Shown: positions 8,159 to 17,443, counted from the stretch's first letter. The stretch: 64,000 nt of DNA from Thermosulfurimonas sp. F29 (GCF_019688735.1 NZ_JAIFYA010000002.1:620001-684000); one strand, 5' to 3'. Translations and numbers: made by a program. Notes: generated by a model not told the origin, from the letters alone.

Positions 8159-11100
8159 GCCCTCTCCCCGAATCTAATAATGGCAGAAAGGTCCTCAAGA
8201 ATCAAGTAGCAGGAGGGTACCAGGATCAGGGTAATCACCGTGGCGAAGAGCACCCCGAAGGCCAGACTTATGGCCATGGGAATCAGAAATCGGGCCTGAA
8301 GGCTCTTTTCGAGAATCATGGGAAAAAGTCCCAAGAAGGTGGTGAGCGTGGTGAGAATCACCGGCCGGAACCGCCGCACGCACGCGGTAATCACCGCCTC
8401 GGAGAGCGGGATTCCCTCCCCTTTCAGTCGATTTATCAGGTCCACCAGGATGATGGCGTCGTTCACCACCACCCCGGAAAGCCCCACGATGCCGAAGAGA
8501 CTCAGGATGGAGAGCTGATACCCCAGCAGGATATGTCCCAGGAAGGCCCCCACTATGCCGAAGGGGATGGCCAGCATGATGATGAGGGGCTGGGTGAAGG
8601 AGCGAAGGGGAATGGCGATGAGGACATAGATGAGCACGAGGGCCAGGACGAATTCCTTGCGGATCTGACGGAGGGTGCGGGCCTCCTCACGCCCCTCCCC
8701 CTCGAAGGACCAGGTGAGCCCGGGATAGCGCTTCACCAGTTCGGGAAGGATTTTTTCCCTGAGGATCCTGCGGGCCTCGCTCCCGGTGATCTTGCTTTCG
8801 TCCACCCCGGCCCGCACATAGATCACCCGCCGACGATTGAGCCGCTCGAGTTTCACATAACCGGGGGCAAAGTAAGGCTCGGCCACCTCGAGAAGCGGCA
8901 CGCTTCGACCCCCCGGAAGGTGAATCCGGAGGTGTTTGAGGGTTTCCAGGGTCTCCCGCTCCTTTCGGGTAAGGCGCACCAGGACGGAGATCTCGTCCTC
9001 GCCGCGCTGGAAGCGCAAGGCCTCGGCCCCGTAGAAGGCCGCCCGCACGGTGCGGGCCACATCCGAAAGGGTAATCCCCAGGGACCTCGCCCCGGGTTTG
9101 AGACGGAAACGCAACTCCTCCTTGCCCTCCACATAGCTGTCCTCTATGTCGTAAATACCCTTCATTCCGGCGAGTCTCTTTTTGAGATCCTCCACCGCGG
9201 AAAGGAGGACCCTTTCATCCGGATGGGAAAGGGCCACCGAAACGGGCTTCCCGAAGGAGAAGAGTTCCCCGGAAAAGACCAGGGAATCCACCTCGGGGAC
9301 GGGCCCCACCGCCCTGCGCCAGGCGGAAACGAGTTCCCGGGTGCTTATCCCGGGTCGTTTCCCGGCCTCCACCAGACGGATCTCGATTCCGGCGATGTGG
9401 CTGCCCATCTCCGGAGGGCCTCCGTGAGGGGTGGATATGGTGGACCCCACGGAAACGAGACTGTACTCGAGGAGCCTGCGTCCGTAGCGCCTTTCCGCCT
9501 CCCGCACTACCCGAACCCCCGCGGCCTCGATGCGACGGGCCACGGCCAGGGTTTCCTCCACGGGAGATCCCGCGGGAAGTCGCACCACCGCCATGAGGCG
9601 ATTTCCCTCCACCCGGGGGAAGAAACTGAACCGCAGCCTCCCCCCGAGCCACAGGGAAAACACGATAAGGAGGAGGGAAAGAAGAGAAGCCACCGTCAGC
9701 CAGCGCCAGGAAAGGATCCGGACGAGCCCCGGCCGATAGATCCTTTCCAGGAACCGCTCGAGCGGACCCGAAAGAAGGGGCCTTCGGCGAGGAATGGTGG
9801 CCCCGCGAAGGTGGGTCGGAAGCACCAGGAGGGCCTCGGTGAGGGAGCCGGCCAGAACCAGGATCACCACCAGAGGGATCACCCGCATGAAGCGCCCCAT
9901 GGCCCCCACCCCGTAAAGCAACGGCCAGAAGGCGGCGATGGTGGTGAGCACGGAAAAGATCACCGGAGTGGCCACCTCAAGAGTCCCCTCCACGGCGGCG
10001 GAAAAGGGATCCCGCCCCTCCTCGCGTTTCTTGAACACACTCTCCCCCACCACTATGGCGTCGTCCACCACGATGCCCAGCACCAGGATGAAGGCAAAGA
10101 GGGAGATCATGTTGAGCGAGACCCCGAAGTGCGGCATCAACCAGAGGGCAAAGGCAAAGGAGACCGGGATACCCAGGACCACCCAGAAGGCCAGATTGAG
10201 GTGCAGGAAGAGCCCCAGGAGGACGGTCACCAGGATCATGCCGTAGGTCATGTTCTTGAGAAGGAGTTTCATCCGGGCCCGGAGGACCTCGGTCCAGTCC
10301 CGCATGATTTCCAGGTGAAGACCCGGGGGGAGAAGGGCTCGTATCTCCGGAAGGTGGCGTTTGACCGTGTTCGCGATGGTGAGCACGCTCTGATCCCCCA
10401 TGCGGAAGACCTCGATCACCGCCGCGGGTTTCCCGGCGTAAAAGACCGCGTAGTCCACGCTGTCCCGCAGTTCCTCCCGGATCCGGGCGAGATCCCGCAG
10501 ACGAACCACCCCGCCTTTGTCCCCGGCCAGGATCCGGAGCGTCCCGTATTCCTCCCCGAAATATCGGCGACCGCGCACCCGGACCAGGTATTCCTCGTGG
10601 GGATTCTTGAGACGACCGGCGGGAAGATCCAGGGTCTCGCGACGGATGATCTCCGCAACCTCCGAAAGACTGAGGCCGTACTTGCGGAGCTTCTCCTCCG
10701 GGATTTCGATGTGAATCTCCCGGGGAAAGAGTCCGTAGTACTCCACCTCGGTCACCCCGGGAAGAGAAAGGAGGGCGTTCTTGACCCTCTCGGTCCAGTA
10801 CTTGAGGGTCTCCCGATCCACCTCACCGTAGAGGGCGAGATTCAGCACCTCGCTGCGGAGGACCACCCTCTTGACCACGGGTCGCTCCGCCTCCGCCGGG
10901 AGGGAGGAGATGCCGTCCACCTCGGTTTTTACCTCCTCCAGAAGCTCCCCGGGATCGCGGCCGCGGGCCACCTCGATGGTGATCCGCGCCTCCCCCTCCC
11001 GGGCCACGGACACGATCCGCTCGATTCCCGAAAGAGAGGCCACCCGCTCCTCAATGGGCTTGACCACCGATTCCTCGATCTCCCGGGGCGAGGCCCCGCG

Positions 11101-11256
11101 GTATTCCACGGAGACCACGATCTGATCCGGGGCCACCTCCGGAAAGACCTCCACCTTAATGGTGAAAAGGGAAAGGAGCCCGGCGACCAGCACGAAGATC
11201 ATGAGAAGGTTGGCGGCCACATGGTTTTCGGTAAACCAGGAGATGAGCGACCTCAT
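8155..11256 (-). CDS. RND efflux pump, inner-membrane transporter (HAE1/AcrB-like)
   Basis: This 1033-residue RND permease is the proton-driven core of a tripartite export pump. It begins with the characteristic MRSLISWFTENHVAANLLM, with the first transmembrane helix at ~15-33 followed by a large periplasmic porter loop. The proton-relay motif GIVVDDAIVVGESVF occurs in TM4, and the second half repeats the pattern with GVVVNDAIILVDLINRL. Its length suits the multidrug/HAE-1 type rather than the heavy-metal type, but the substrate is unknown. It overlaps both neighbours by 4 bases and acts with the adaptor (11253-12404) and the TolC-like channel (12401-13822). Confidence 0.93.
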   Translation of the reverse strand: MRSLISWFTENHVAANLLMIFVLVAGLLSLFTIKVEVFPEVAPDQIVVSVEYRGASPREIEESVVKPIEERVASLSGIERIVSVAREGEARITIEVARGRDPGELLEEVKTEVDGISSLPAEAERPVVKRVVLRSEVLNLALYGEVDRETLKYWTERVKNALLSLPGVTEVEYYGLFPREIHIEIPEEKLRKYGLSLSEVAEIIRRETLDLPAGRLKNPHEEYLVRVRGRRYFGEEYGTLRILAGDKGGVVRLRDLARIREELRDSVDYAVFYAGKPAAVIEVFRMGDQSVLTIANTVKRHLPEIRALLPPGLHLEIMRDWTEVLRARMKLLLKNMTYGMILVTVLLGLFLHLNLAFWVVLGIPVSFAFALWLMPHFGVSLNMISLFAFILVLGIVVDDAIVVGESVFKKREEGRDPFSAAVEGTLEVATPVIFSVLTTIAAFWPLLYGVGAMGRFMRVIPLVVILVLAGSLTEALLVLPTHLRGATIPRRRPLLSGPLERFLERIYRPGLVRILSWRWLTVASLLSLLLIVFSLWLGGRLRFSFFPRVEGNRLMAVVRLPAGSPVEETLAVARRIEAAGVRVVREAERRYGRRLLEYSLVSVGSTISTPHGGPPEMGSHIAGIEIRLVEAGKRPGISTRELVSAWRRAVGPVPEVDSLVFSGELFSFGKPVSVALSHPDERVLLSAVEDLKKRLAGMKGIYDIEDSYVEGKEELRFRLKPGARSLGITLSDVARTVRAAFYGAEALRFQRGEDEISVLVRLTRKERETLETLKHLRIHLPGGRSVPLLEVAEPYFAPGYVKLERLNRRRVIYVRAGVDESKITGSEARRILREKILPELVKRYPGLTWSFEGEGREEARTLRQIRKEFVLALVLIYVLIAIPLRSFTQPLIIMLAIPFGIVGAFLGHILLGYQLSILSLFGIVGLSGVVVNDAIILVDLINRLKGEGIPLSEAVITACVRRFRPVILTTLTTFLGLFPMILEKSLQARFLIPMAISLAFGVLFATVITLILVPSCYLILEDLSAIIRFGERA

Positions 11257-12404
11257 CGGACCACCTTCACCAGGGCTCCCTCCGTGGCTCCGGAAAGCCT
11301 CTGGGCCACCACCCGGTCGCCGGCCTTGAGTCCGGAAAGCACCACCACGGTGTCCTCGTTCTCCTGGAGGACCCGCACCCGGCGGCGCTCGAGTCTCTCA
11401 CCGGTCCCCACCACCCAGACGAAGGCCTCCCCCCGCACCCGGTGAAGGGCCTCCCGCGGAAGCACGAACACCTTCGGATAGGTGGAACCGAATATTCTTA
11501 CGGTAACGAAGGTGTTCGGAAGAAGGGGAGGACGGCCCGGAGGGTCCTCCAGACGGAGATAGAGGGGAAAGAGACGGGTCTTTTCCTCCACCGCCCCTCC
11601 GGCCCGCACCACCCTGGCCCGGTAGCGATAGATTCGATCCCCGGCCTTCCAGACCACCTCCGCCCGGGACCCTTCGGTCTTGCCGGAGGCGTTAAATCCC
11701 GGCACCCTGAGATAGGGGAGAAAGTAATCGGCCACCGGGGCGTAGACCTCCACCCCCACCACCGGATAGAGGACGGCGAGCACCCGCCCCGGGGAGGCGT
11801 AACCGCCCACCTCCACCCCGGCCTCGAGGACCCGTCCCCGGTAAGGGGCCCTTATCTCCGTGCGGGCGAGATCGGCCCGGGCCCGGGTGAGGGCCGCCCG
11901 GGCCGCCCGCACCCGGGCCCTCGCGGCGGAAAGCTCCGGGGTTTTGGCCACTAGCGGCGGGGGAGGCTCCTCCGGATGAAGCGTTCGCCATTCGGCCACC
12001 GAGCGCTCCGCCTCGGCGGAAAGCTCGGCAAGGGCCCTTTCGGCCTCGGCGAGCTCCGCCTCGGCCCGGGACACGGCCGCCCGATAATCCGTGGGGTCGA
12101 TCCGCACCAGCACCTCCCCCCGCTCCACCACCGCCCCGGGAAGAAGACGGGGGGACACATAGATAATCCTTCCGGCCACCTCCGCGGCCAGCTCCGTGCG
12201 CCGCGGGGCCACCACCGTGCCGGTGGTCTCCACGGTGTAGGTGTAGGACCGGGGACGGGCCACGAGCACCCGCACCGCGAAGGCGGCCCGGGGGCGCTTC
12301 ACCGCCCGGGGCCTGGGTCTCGATACGACGAGGTAGTACGAAAGCCCCGCCCCGACCGTAAGCACCAGAAACGCGGCCAGGGCCTGAAGGATCCCTTTTT
12401 TCAT
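11253..12404 (-). CDS. RND periplasmic adaptor (membrane fusion protein)
   Basis: This 383-residue membrane fusion protein links the RND pump to the outer-membrane channel. One N-terminal anchor helix (residues 5-28) is followed by the lipoyl/barrel half-motif with VETTGTVVAPRRTELAAEVA and GRIIYV. An Ala/Glu/Arg-rich coiled-coil hairpin spans ~95-175, and RAPYRGRVLEAGVEVGGYAS is the second lipoyl half. The C-terminal RVRVLQENEDTVVVLSGLKAGDRVV is the membrane-proximal domain. The 4-base ATGA overlaps on both sides imply strict co-expression. It is a typical HlyD/AcrA family member. Confidence 0.93.
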   Translation of the reverse strand: MKKGILQALAAFLVLTVGAGLSYYLVVSRPRPRAVKRPRAAFAVRVLVARPRSYTYTVETTGTVVAPRRTELAAEVAGRIIYVSPRLLPGAVVERGEVLVRIDPTDYRAAVSRAEAELAEAERALAELSAEAERSVAEWRTLHPEEPPPPLVAKTPELSAARARVRAARAALTRARADLARTEIRAPYRGRVLEAGVEVGGYASPGRVLAVLYPVVGVEVYAPVADYFLPYLRVPGFNASGKTEGSRAEVVWKAGDRIYRYRARVVRAGGAVEEKTRLFPLYLRLEDPPGRPPLLPNTFVTVRIFGSTYPKVFVLPREALHRVRGEAFVWVVGTGERLERRRVRVLQENEDTVVVLSGLKAGDRVVAQRLSGATEGALVKVVR

Positions 12405-13822
12405 GGGTGGCCTCCGCCGGTGGTGTCCACGGAAAATCCTCCCCCCAGAGCCTCAAACAGGGAGACCCTGTTCAAAAGCAGGGCCAGCCGTGCGGAAAGA
12501 AGCCTTCTTTTAAGTTCGAGAAGGGTGAGGCGCTTTTCCAGGCACACGGGGAGCGTCACCAGCCCCTCCCCGAAACGCTCCGTGCAGAAGCGGAGTTCGG
12601 TCTCCGACGCCCGCACCTCCCTTTCCGTTTCCGAAAGCCGGCGGCGGAGTCTCTCCTCGGAAAGCAGGGCGAACTCCACCTCCCGAAAGGCCGTAAGTAA
12701 GGTTGAGGCGTAACGGGCCTCGGCCTCCCTGAGGGCGGCCCGTTCGGCCCTCTCCCCGGCGGCGAGTTTCCCGCCCTCAAAGAGCGGATGGGTGAGGGAA
12801 AAGGTGAGGGACCAGAGGCGGTTCCGGTGGGCCAGGAGATCGGAAAGGGCGTTCGAGACCCGTCCTTCCTCGGCGGTGAGAACGAGCCGGGGGAACCGGG
12901 CGGCCCTCGCGGCCCGCACCCGGGCCCTCGCGGCCCGGAGACGGGCCTCGGCGGCCCGTATGTCCGGACGCCGGCGGAGAAGCTCCGAGGGAAGACCGGG
13001 GGGTGGGAGGGGCACCGTCAGGGAACAGATCCCCTCGGGAAAACGCAGGAAGGATCGCCCGGAGGGATAGTCCCCGGCCAGAAGGGCGAGCTGCTGGAAG
13101 ATCCCGGAAAGAGTCCGCTTTTTCTCCGGGATCTCCGCGGAAAGGGCGGCCAGGCGCCTGCGGAGGGCGAGAACCTCGGAGGCCGAAGCCCGTCCGGCCG
13201 CAAAACGCCCCTCCACAAGGGCGAGGTAGCGGGAAAGCACCCCTCTCTCCCGGCGTAGAAGATCCAGCTCGCAGCGGGTAAAGGCGGCCCGCAGGTAAAG
13301 GGAGACGGTTTCGGAGACCAGGGAGATGGCCAGGGCCCGGCGATCCTCCGTGGAGGCCAGCCATTCCCACCGGGCGGAAGCGGCCTCGGCGGAAATGCGC
13401 CGCCAGAGGTCCACCTCGTAAGAGATTCCCAGGCGTCCCCGGAACTCGCCGTAGATATATCCCGAAGCCCCCGGATAGGGGGTCCCCACGAAGGAGAGGC
13501 GCTGGCGGGTGCCGGAAAGCCCGGCCTCGGCCCGGGGCCACCTTTCCGAACGCCGGATCCCGAACCTGGCCGCAAGCTCCCGAATCCGCCAGGAGGCCTC
13601 CCGCAAGTCGTAATTCCGGTTGAGCACCCTCTCCACCAGCTCGTCGAGCTCTCCGATCCCCAGGGTGGTCCACCAGCGATCCGGGAGCCGCGGAAGGGTG
13701 TAGTGCGAGGGAGCGTTCACGAATTTTTCGGGAAAGGAGGGCGCGGGGAGGGAACGCTCGGGTCCGGCGGAACAGGCCGCAAGCAACATCACGGTTAAAA
13801 TCGCCACCCATCCGCGCCTCAT
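12401..13822 (-). CDS. TolC/NodT-like outer-membrane efflux lipoprotein
   Basis: This 473-residue outer-membrane factor completes the pump. Its N-terminus is a lipoprotein signal: a basic start, the hydrophobic stretch VAILTVMLLAAC and a lipobox ending LAAC (Cys17). Two repeated OEP domains rich in Ala/Arg/Glu helices follow, with the NodT-type PDRWWTTLGIGELDELVERV near 47-66 and RRPDIRAAEARLRAARARVR in the second half. It is the first gene of the minus-strand operon running down to 1277. Only a weak promoter candidate (TTCGCA, 17 bases, TTTAAT near 13859-13831) is visible upstream. Confidence 0.92.
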   Translation of the reverse strand: MRRGWVAILTVMLLAACSAGPERSLPAPSFPEKFVNAPSHYTLPRLPDRWWTTLGIGELDELVERVLNRNYDLREASWRIRELAARFGIRRSERWPRAEAGLSGTRQRLSFVGTPYPGASGYIYGEFRGRLGISYEVDLWRRISAEAASARWEWLASTEDRRALAISLVSETVSLYLRAAFTRCELDLLRRERGVLSRYLALVEGRFAAGRASASEVLALRRRLAALSAEIPEKKRTLSGIFQQLALLAGDYPSGRSFLRFPEGICSLTVPLPPPGLPSELLRRRPDIRAAEARLRAARARVRAARAARFPRLVLTAEEGRVSNALSDLLAHRNRLWSLTFSLTHPLFEGGKLAAGERAERAALREAEARYASTLLTAFREVEFALLSEERLRRRLSETEREVRASETELRFCTERFGEGLVTLPVCLEKRLTLLELKRRLLSARLALLLNRVSLFEALGGGFSVDTTGGGHP

Positions 13823-13852
13823 CAGGCCCCATTAAACTCCAACCTTCCCCGC

Positions 13853-13881
13853 TTGCGAAGCCCTCCGAAAGGTGGTAAAAA
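13853..13881 (+). promoter_or_regulatory. Candidate promoter of the rpsB cluster
   Basis: TTGCGA at 13853-13858 and TAAAAA at 13876-13881 are separated by 17 bases and point towards rpsB, giving a leader of about 100 bases that contains the hairpin at 13910-13950. The match is modest, and the spacer lies in the short gap shared with the divergent efflux operon. Confidence 0.35.
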
Positions 13882-13909
13882 GGCCGCCGAAAACACACGC
13901 CCGGGAAAC

Positions 13910-13950
13910 GGATCCTCCGGGGTGTCCGGTCTTTCCGGATGGGAGGATCC
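13910..13950 (+). promoter_or_regulatory. rpsB leader hairpin, candidate S2 autoregulatory element
   Basis: A perfect 9-base inverted repeat, GGATCCTCC at 13910-13918 and GGAGGATCC at 13942-13950, encloses a second stem TCCGG/CCGGA (13925-13929 and 13935-13939). The element ends 20 bases before the rpsB Shine-Dalgarno AAAGGAGGT (13971-13979). Its right arm itself resembles an SD complement, so alternative pairing could hide or expose the ribosome site. Leader-mediated feedback by S2 is known in other bacteria; that this is such an element is inference. Confidence 0.5.
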
Positions 13951-13985
13951 GGGGCGGAGGAAAAAACCCGAAAGGAGGTCTCCCT

Positions 13986-14834
13986 ATGTCCCACATCACC
14001 ATGAAGCAATTGCTCGAGGCCGGGGTGCACTTCGGTCACCAGACCCGGCGCTGGAATCCGAAGATGAAGCCCTTCATCTTCGGGGAACGCAACGGGATCC
14101 ACATCATCGACCTCCAGCAGACCCTGAAGTACTTCGAGATCGCCTACGAGTTCGTGAAGAACACCGTGGCCGAGGGGGGCAAGGTCCTTTTCGTGGGCAC
14201 CAAGCGCCAGGCCCAGGACACTATCCGGGAGGAGGCCACCCGTTGCGGCATGTACTATGTGGACCATCGCTGGCTCGGCGGCACGCTCACCAACTTTCGC
14301 ACCATCAGACAGAGCGTGGAAAAGCTGCGCCGCATCGAGCAGTGGATGGAGGATGGCACCATCGAACGCTTCCCCAAAAAGGAACGGCTCAAGCTGGAAC
14401 GCCTGCGTCAGAAACTGGAAAGGAACCTGGGGGGCATCAAGGACATGGAAACCCTGCCCCAGGTCCTCTATGTGGTGGATCCGAAGAAGGAGGAAATCGC
14501 AGTGCTCGAGGCCCGCAAGCTGGGTATTCCGGTGGTGGCCATCACCGATACCAACTGCGACCCGGACCTCATCGACTACATCATCCCCGGAAACGACGAC
14601 GCCATCCGGGCCATAAAGCTTCTCACCTCCCGGATTGCCGACGCGGTGGTGGAGGGGCTGGAAATTTACCGGGAGAAGGTGGCCGCCGAATCCGACAAGG
14701 AGGTGGAGGAGGCCGGGGAGGAACTGTCCGAGGAGGAGAAGGCCGAGGCCATCATAGAAGAGGTCCTCAGGGAGGAGGAAAAGGAGGCCGAACTGGAGGA
14801 AGAGGCCCAGAAACTGGAGGAAGAGGAAGAATAA
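13986..14834 (+). CDS. rpsB: Ribosomal protein S2
   Basis: This is 30S subunit protein S2, needed to bind S1 and for initiation. The ATG at 13986 follows a strong AAAGGAGGT with 6-base spacing and gives the universal N-terminus [20 protein letters not shown]. Diagnostic blocks include [29 protein letters not shown] and [12 protein letters not shown]. The protein is 282 residues, about 40 longer than E. coli S2, because of an acidic tail from ~235 in which Glu dominates. It heads the translation/lipid cluster and is 24 bases from tsf. A longer open frame upstream lacks a ribosome site and is not used. Confidence 0.97.
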   Translation: MSHITMKQLLEAGVHFGHQTRRWNPKMKPFIFGERNGIHIIDLQQTLKYFEIAYEFVKNTVAEGGKVLFVGTKRQAQDTIREEATRCGMYYVDHRWLGGTLTNFRTIRQSVEKLRRIEQWMEDGTIERFPKKERLKLERLRQKLERNLGGIKDMETLPQVLYVVDPKKEEIAVLEARKLGIPVVAITDTNCDPDLIDYIIPGNDDAIRAIKLLTSRIADAVVEGLEIYREKVAAESDKEVEEAGEELSEEEKAEAIIEEVLREEEKEAELEEEAQKLEEEEE

Positions 14835-14858
14835 TTCCGGAGAGGAGGGGGTTAAAAG

Positions 14859-15458
14859 ATGGCGGAAATCACCATGGACATGATCAAGGAGCTCCGGGCC
14901 CGCACGGCGGCGGGCTTTATGGACTGCAAGAAGGCCCTTGAGGAAGCCGGCGGGGACATGGAAAAGGCCGTGGACATTTTGAGGAAGAAGGGGCTGGCCA
15001 TCGCCGCCAAGAGGGCGGCCAAGGCCACGAGCGAGGGGGTGGTGGCGGCTTACATCCACGCCAACCACAAGATCGGGGTTCTGGTGGAGGTCAACTGTGA
15101 GACCGACTTCGTGGCCCGCACGGACGAGTTCAAGGAATTCGCCCACAATGTGGCCATGCAGATCGCGGCCACCAACCCCATCGCGGTGAGGCGGGAGGAG
15201 GTGCCGGCCGAGGTGCTGGAGCGGGAGAAGAGACTTTACGAGGAGCAGGCCAGGGAGAGCGGCAAGCCCGAAAATGTGATCGAGAAGATCGTGCAGGGGA
15301 AACTTGAAAAGTTTTATCAGGAGGCGGTGCTTCTGGAGCAGCCCTACATCAAGAATCCGGATCTCACCATTCAGGACCTCCTGAACGAGCTCATCGCCAA
15401 GACCGGGGAGAAGATCGTCATCAGGCGATTCGCCCGGTTTCAGGTGGGTGAGGAGTAG
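14859..15458 (+). CDS. tsf: Elongation factor Ts (short form)
   Basis: EF-Ts is the nucleotide exchange factor for EF-Tu. This 199-residue protein has the N-terminal UBA-like domain with ELRARTAAGFMDCKKALEEA and the family signature CETDFVARTDEFKEFAHNVA at ~78-97. It ends soon after one core domain, as in the short Thermus-type EF-Ts, whereas E. coli EF-Ts has ~283 residues and two subdomains. The short form probably works as a dimer, as known for Thermus. The start follows a GGAGGGGG site, and the TAG stop overlaps the pyrH GTG by one base. Confidence 0.97.
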   Translation: MAEITMDMIKELRARTAAGFMDCKKALEEAGGDMEKAVDILRKKGLAIAAKRAAKATSEGVVAAYIHANHKIGVLVEVNCETDFVARTDEFKEFAHNVAMQIAATNPIAVRREEVPAEVLEREKRLYEEQARESGKPENVIEKIVQGKLEKFYQEAVLLEQPYIKNPDLTIQDLLNELIAKTGEKIVIRRFARFQVGEE

Positions 15459-16171
15459 TGGAACCACACTACCGGCGCCTTCTTCTTAAGGTTTCCGGGG
15501 AGGCCCTGGGCGAGGGGGGCGGCGGGCTTTCCCCGGAAAGGCTCCGTTATGTGGCCCGGGAGCTGGCGGAGGCCCGGGCGGTGGGCGTGGAGCTGGCGCT
15601 GGTGGTGGGAGGAGGCAACATCCTGCGGGGAGCCGCGACCCGCGAATTCGACCGGGTGCGGGCCGACCAGATGGGCATGCTCGCCACCCTCATAAACGCG
15701 CTGGCCCTCTCCGAGGCCCTGCGCCGGGAAGGGGTGGAAAACCGGGTGCTTTCGGCCCTTTCCGTGGAGGGGGTGGGCGAACCCTACCACCGGGATCGGG
15801 CGCTTGAACACCTCGCCGGTGGACGGGTGGTAATCCTGGCCTGCGGCACGGGAAACCCCTTCTTCACCACCGACACCGCCGCGGTATTGCGGGCTCTGGA
15901 ACTGGGGGCCGAGGCCCTCCTCAAGGCCACCAAGGTGGACGGGGTTTACGATAAGGATCCCGTGCGGGATCCCACGGCCCGAAGGTATGATTATCTTTCC
16001 TACGAGGAGGTCCTTTCCCGGAGGCTCGCGGTGATGGATCTCACGGCCTTCTCCCTGGCCCGGGAGCACGGGCTTCCTCTTCTCGTGTTTAACATGTTAA
16101 AATCCGGAAACATAAAGCGGGCGGTACTGGGCGAAAAAGTGGGCACTCTGGTGGGGGGTGAGAGGAAATGA
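15458..16171 (+). CDS. pyrH: UMP kinase
   Basis: Bacterial UMP kinase (amino-acid kinase family) phosphorylates UMP to UDP for pyrimidine nucleotide and cell-wall precursor synthesis. Its 237 residues include RLLLKVSGEALGEG (phosphate loop) near the start, VVGGGNILRG at ~48-57, the ADQMGMLATLINALAL stretch, and ATKVDGVYDKDP at ~158. The GTG start overlaps the tsf stop by one base, and the end overlaps frr by 4 bases. The size is normal for the hexameric enzyme regulated by GTP and UTP. Confidence 0.96.
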   Translation: MEPHYRRLLLKVSGEALGEGGGGLSPERLRYVARELAEARAVGVELALVVGGGNILRGAATREFDRVRADQMGMLATLINALALSEALRREGVENRVLSALSVEGVGEPYHRDRALEHLAGGRVVILACGTGNPFFTTDTAAVLRALELGAEALLKATKVDGVYDKDPVRDPTARRYDYLSYEEVLSRRLAVMDLTAFSLAREHGLPLLVFNMLKSGNIKRAVLGEKVGTLVGGERK

Positions 16172-16722
16172 AGGAACTTTTTGAGGACGGACGCAAACGG
16201 ATGCAGAAGAGTCTCAAGGCCTTCAAGGAGGAAATGGCCCGGGTGCGCACCGGACGGGCCTCCGTAAGCCTCCTTGAGGGGATCAAGGTGGATTATTACG
16301 GCACCAAGATGCCCATTCCCCAGATGGCCACGGTGACCGTTCAGGAGGGGCGTTACATCGTGATTCAGCCCTGGGATGTCTCCACGGTGAAGGCCATCGA
16401 AAAGGCCATCATGGAATCCGACCTGGGGCTCACGCCTACCAGCGACGGAAAGATCATCCGCATCACCGTCCCCCCTCTTACCGAGGAACGCCGACGAGAT
16501 CTGGTGAAGCTGGTTCGCAAGATGGCCGAGGAGGCCCGGGTGGCCATCCGGAACATCCGGCGGGAGCTCATGGACGAACTCAAAAGGATGAAAAAAGAGG
16601 GGGAGATATCCGAGGACGACTTCCACCGCTTTCAGGATCAGGTCCAGAAGCTCACGGACGAGTTTATCGGAAAGATAGAAGAGGTGCTCGAGGAAAAGGA
16701 GAAGGAAATACTTACGGTTTAG
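16168..16722 (+). CDS. frr: Ribosome recycling factor
   Basis: RRF splits post-termination ribosomes with EF-G. The 184-residue protein has RTGRASVSLLEGIKVDYYGT near 29-48, where the family's conserved R-T-G-R-A sits, and the C-terminal long helices with DEFIGKIEEVLEEKEKEI. Its length matches the family (~185). It begins inside the pyrH end with an ATGA overlap and is followed 4 bases later by uppS, a conserved order across bacteria. Confidence 0.97.
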   Translation: MKELFEDGRKRMQKSLKAFKEEMARVRTGRASVSLLEGIKVDYYGTKMPIPQMATVTVQEGRYIVIQPWDVSTVKAIEKAIMESDLGLTPTSDGKIIRITVPPLTEERRRDLVKLVRKMAEEARVAIRNIRRELMDELKRMKKEGEISEDDFHRFQDQVQKLTDEFIGKIEEVLEEKEKEILTV

Positions 16723-16726
16723 ACCG

Positions 16727-17443
16727 GTGGTAGAGCTTGATCCCGAAAGACTTCCCCGCCATGTGGCCATCATCATGGACGGAAACGGCCGCTGGGCCAG
16801 ACGGCGGGGGCTTCCGCGCTTTTTCGGACATCGGGAGGGGGTGAAGACCGCCAAGCGCATCATCACCAAGGCCTGCGAAATTCCCATCCCGGTGCTCACC
16901 CTTTACGCCTTCTCCAGGGAAAACTGGGAACGCCCCCGGGAGGAAGTCGCGGTTCTCATGGACCTCCTGCGGGCCTACCTCCGGGAGGAGCTTCCCACCA
17001 TGCTGGAGAGGGGCATTCGGTTTCGCGTGATCGGGGAGAGGGAGCGTTTCCCGGGGGACATACAGGAGATGATCGCGCGGGTGGAGAAGGAGACCGCTTC
17101 CGGCGAGCGGATGACCCTGGTGCTGGCTCTGAGCTACGGGGCCCGGCACGAATTGGCCCGGGCGGCCCGGTTGCTTGCCGAGGAGGTCTGCGCCGGGCGT
17201 CTGCGGCCGGAGGACATCACCCCGGAAACCCTCTCCCGGCACCTCTACACCGTCGATCTTCCGGACCCCGACCTCCTCATCCGCACCAGCGGGGAGATGA
17301 GGCTATCCAACTTCCTTCTCTACCAGTGCGCCTATACGGAGTTTTACTTCACCCCGGTCCTCTGGCCGGACTTCACCGAGGAGGAATTCCTGAAGGCGCT
17401 TGCGGACTATCAGCGCCGCGAACGCCGCTTCGGAAGGGTATGA
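16727..17443 (+). CDS. uppS: Isoprenyl (undecaprenyl) diphosphate synthase
   Basis: This cis-prenyltransferase builds undecaprenyl diphosphate, the lipid carrier for peptidoglycan and glycans. Its 238 residues show the substrate loop HVAIIMDGNGRWARRRG near the start with the catalytic Asp, followed by GHREGVKT, and the C-terminal DLLIRTSGEMRLSNFLLYQC with the RxSGExRxSNF signature. It starts at GTG 16727, two codons before the conserved LDPERLPRH. The end overlaps cdsA (ATGA). The carrier it makes would also serve the STT3 system of this window. Confidence 0.96.
   Translation: MVELDPERLPRHVAIIMDGNGRWARRRGLPRFFGHREGVKTAKRIITKACEIPIPVLTLYAFSRENWERPREEVAVLMDLLRAYLREELPTMLERGIRFRVIGERERFPGDIQEMIARVEKETASGERMTLVLALSYGARHELARAARLLAEEVCAGRLRPEDITPETLSRHLYTVDLPDPDLLIRTSGEMRLSNFLLYQCAYTEFYFTPVLWPDFTEEEFLKALADYQRRERRFGRV

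Noticed and set aside
8533..11445. A very long open frame (970 codons) opposite the RND pump gene
   Set aside because: It mirrors the GC-rich codon structure of the pump gene, is dominated by His, Gly, Pro and Asp runs, and has no domain or ribosome site.
12777..15467. An 896-codon minus-strand frame opposite tsf and rpsB
   Set aside because: It is antisense to two certain core genes and its composition is that of a shadow frame.
17326..17439. Longer N-terminus for cdsA
   Set aside because: It would lie wholly within uppS in another frame and precede the conserved membrane start; the ATGA overlap at 17440 is the better start.
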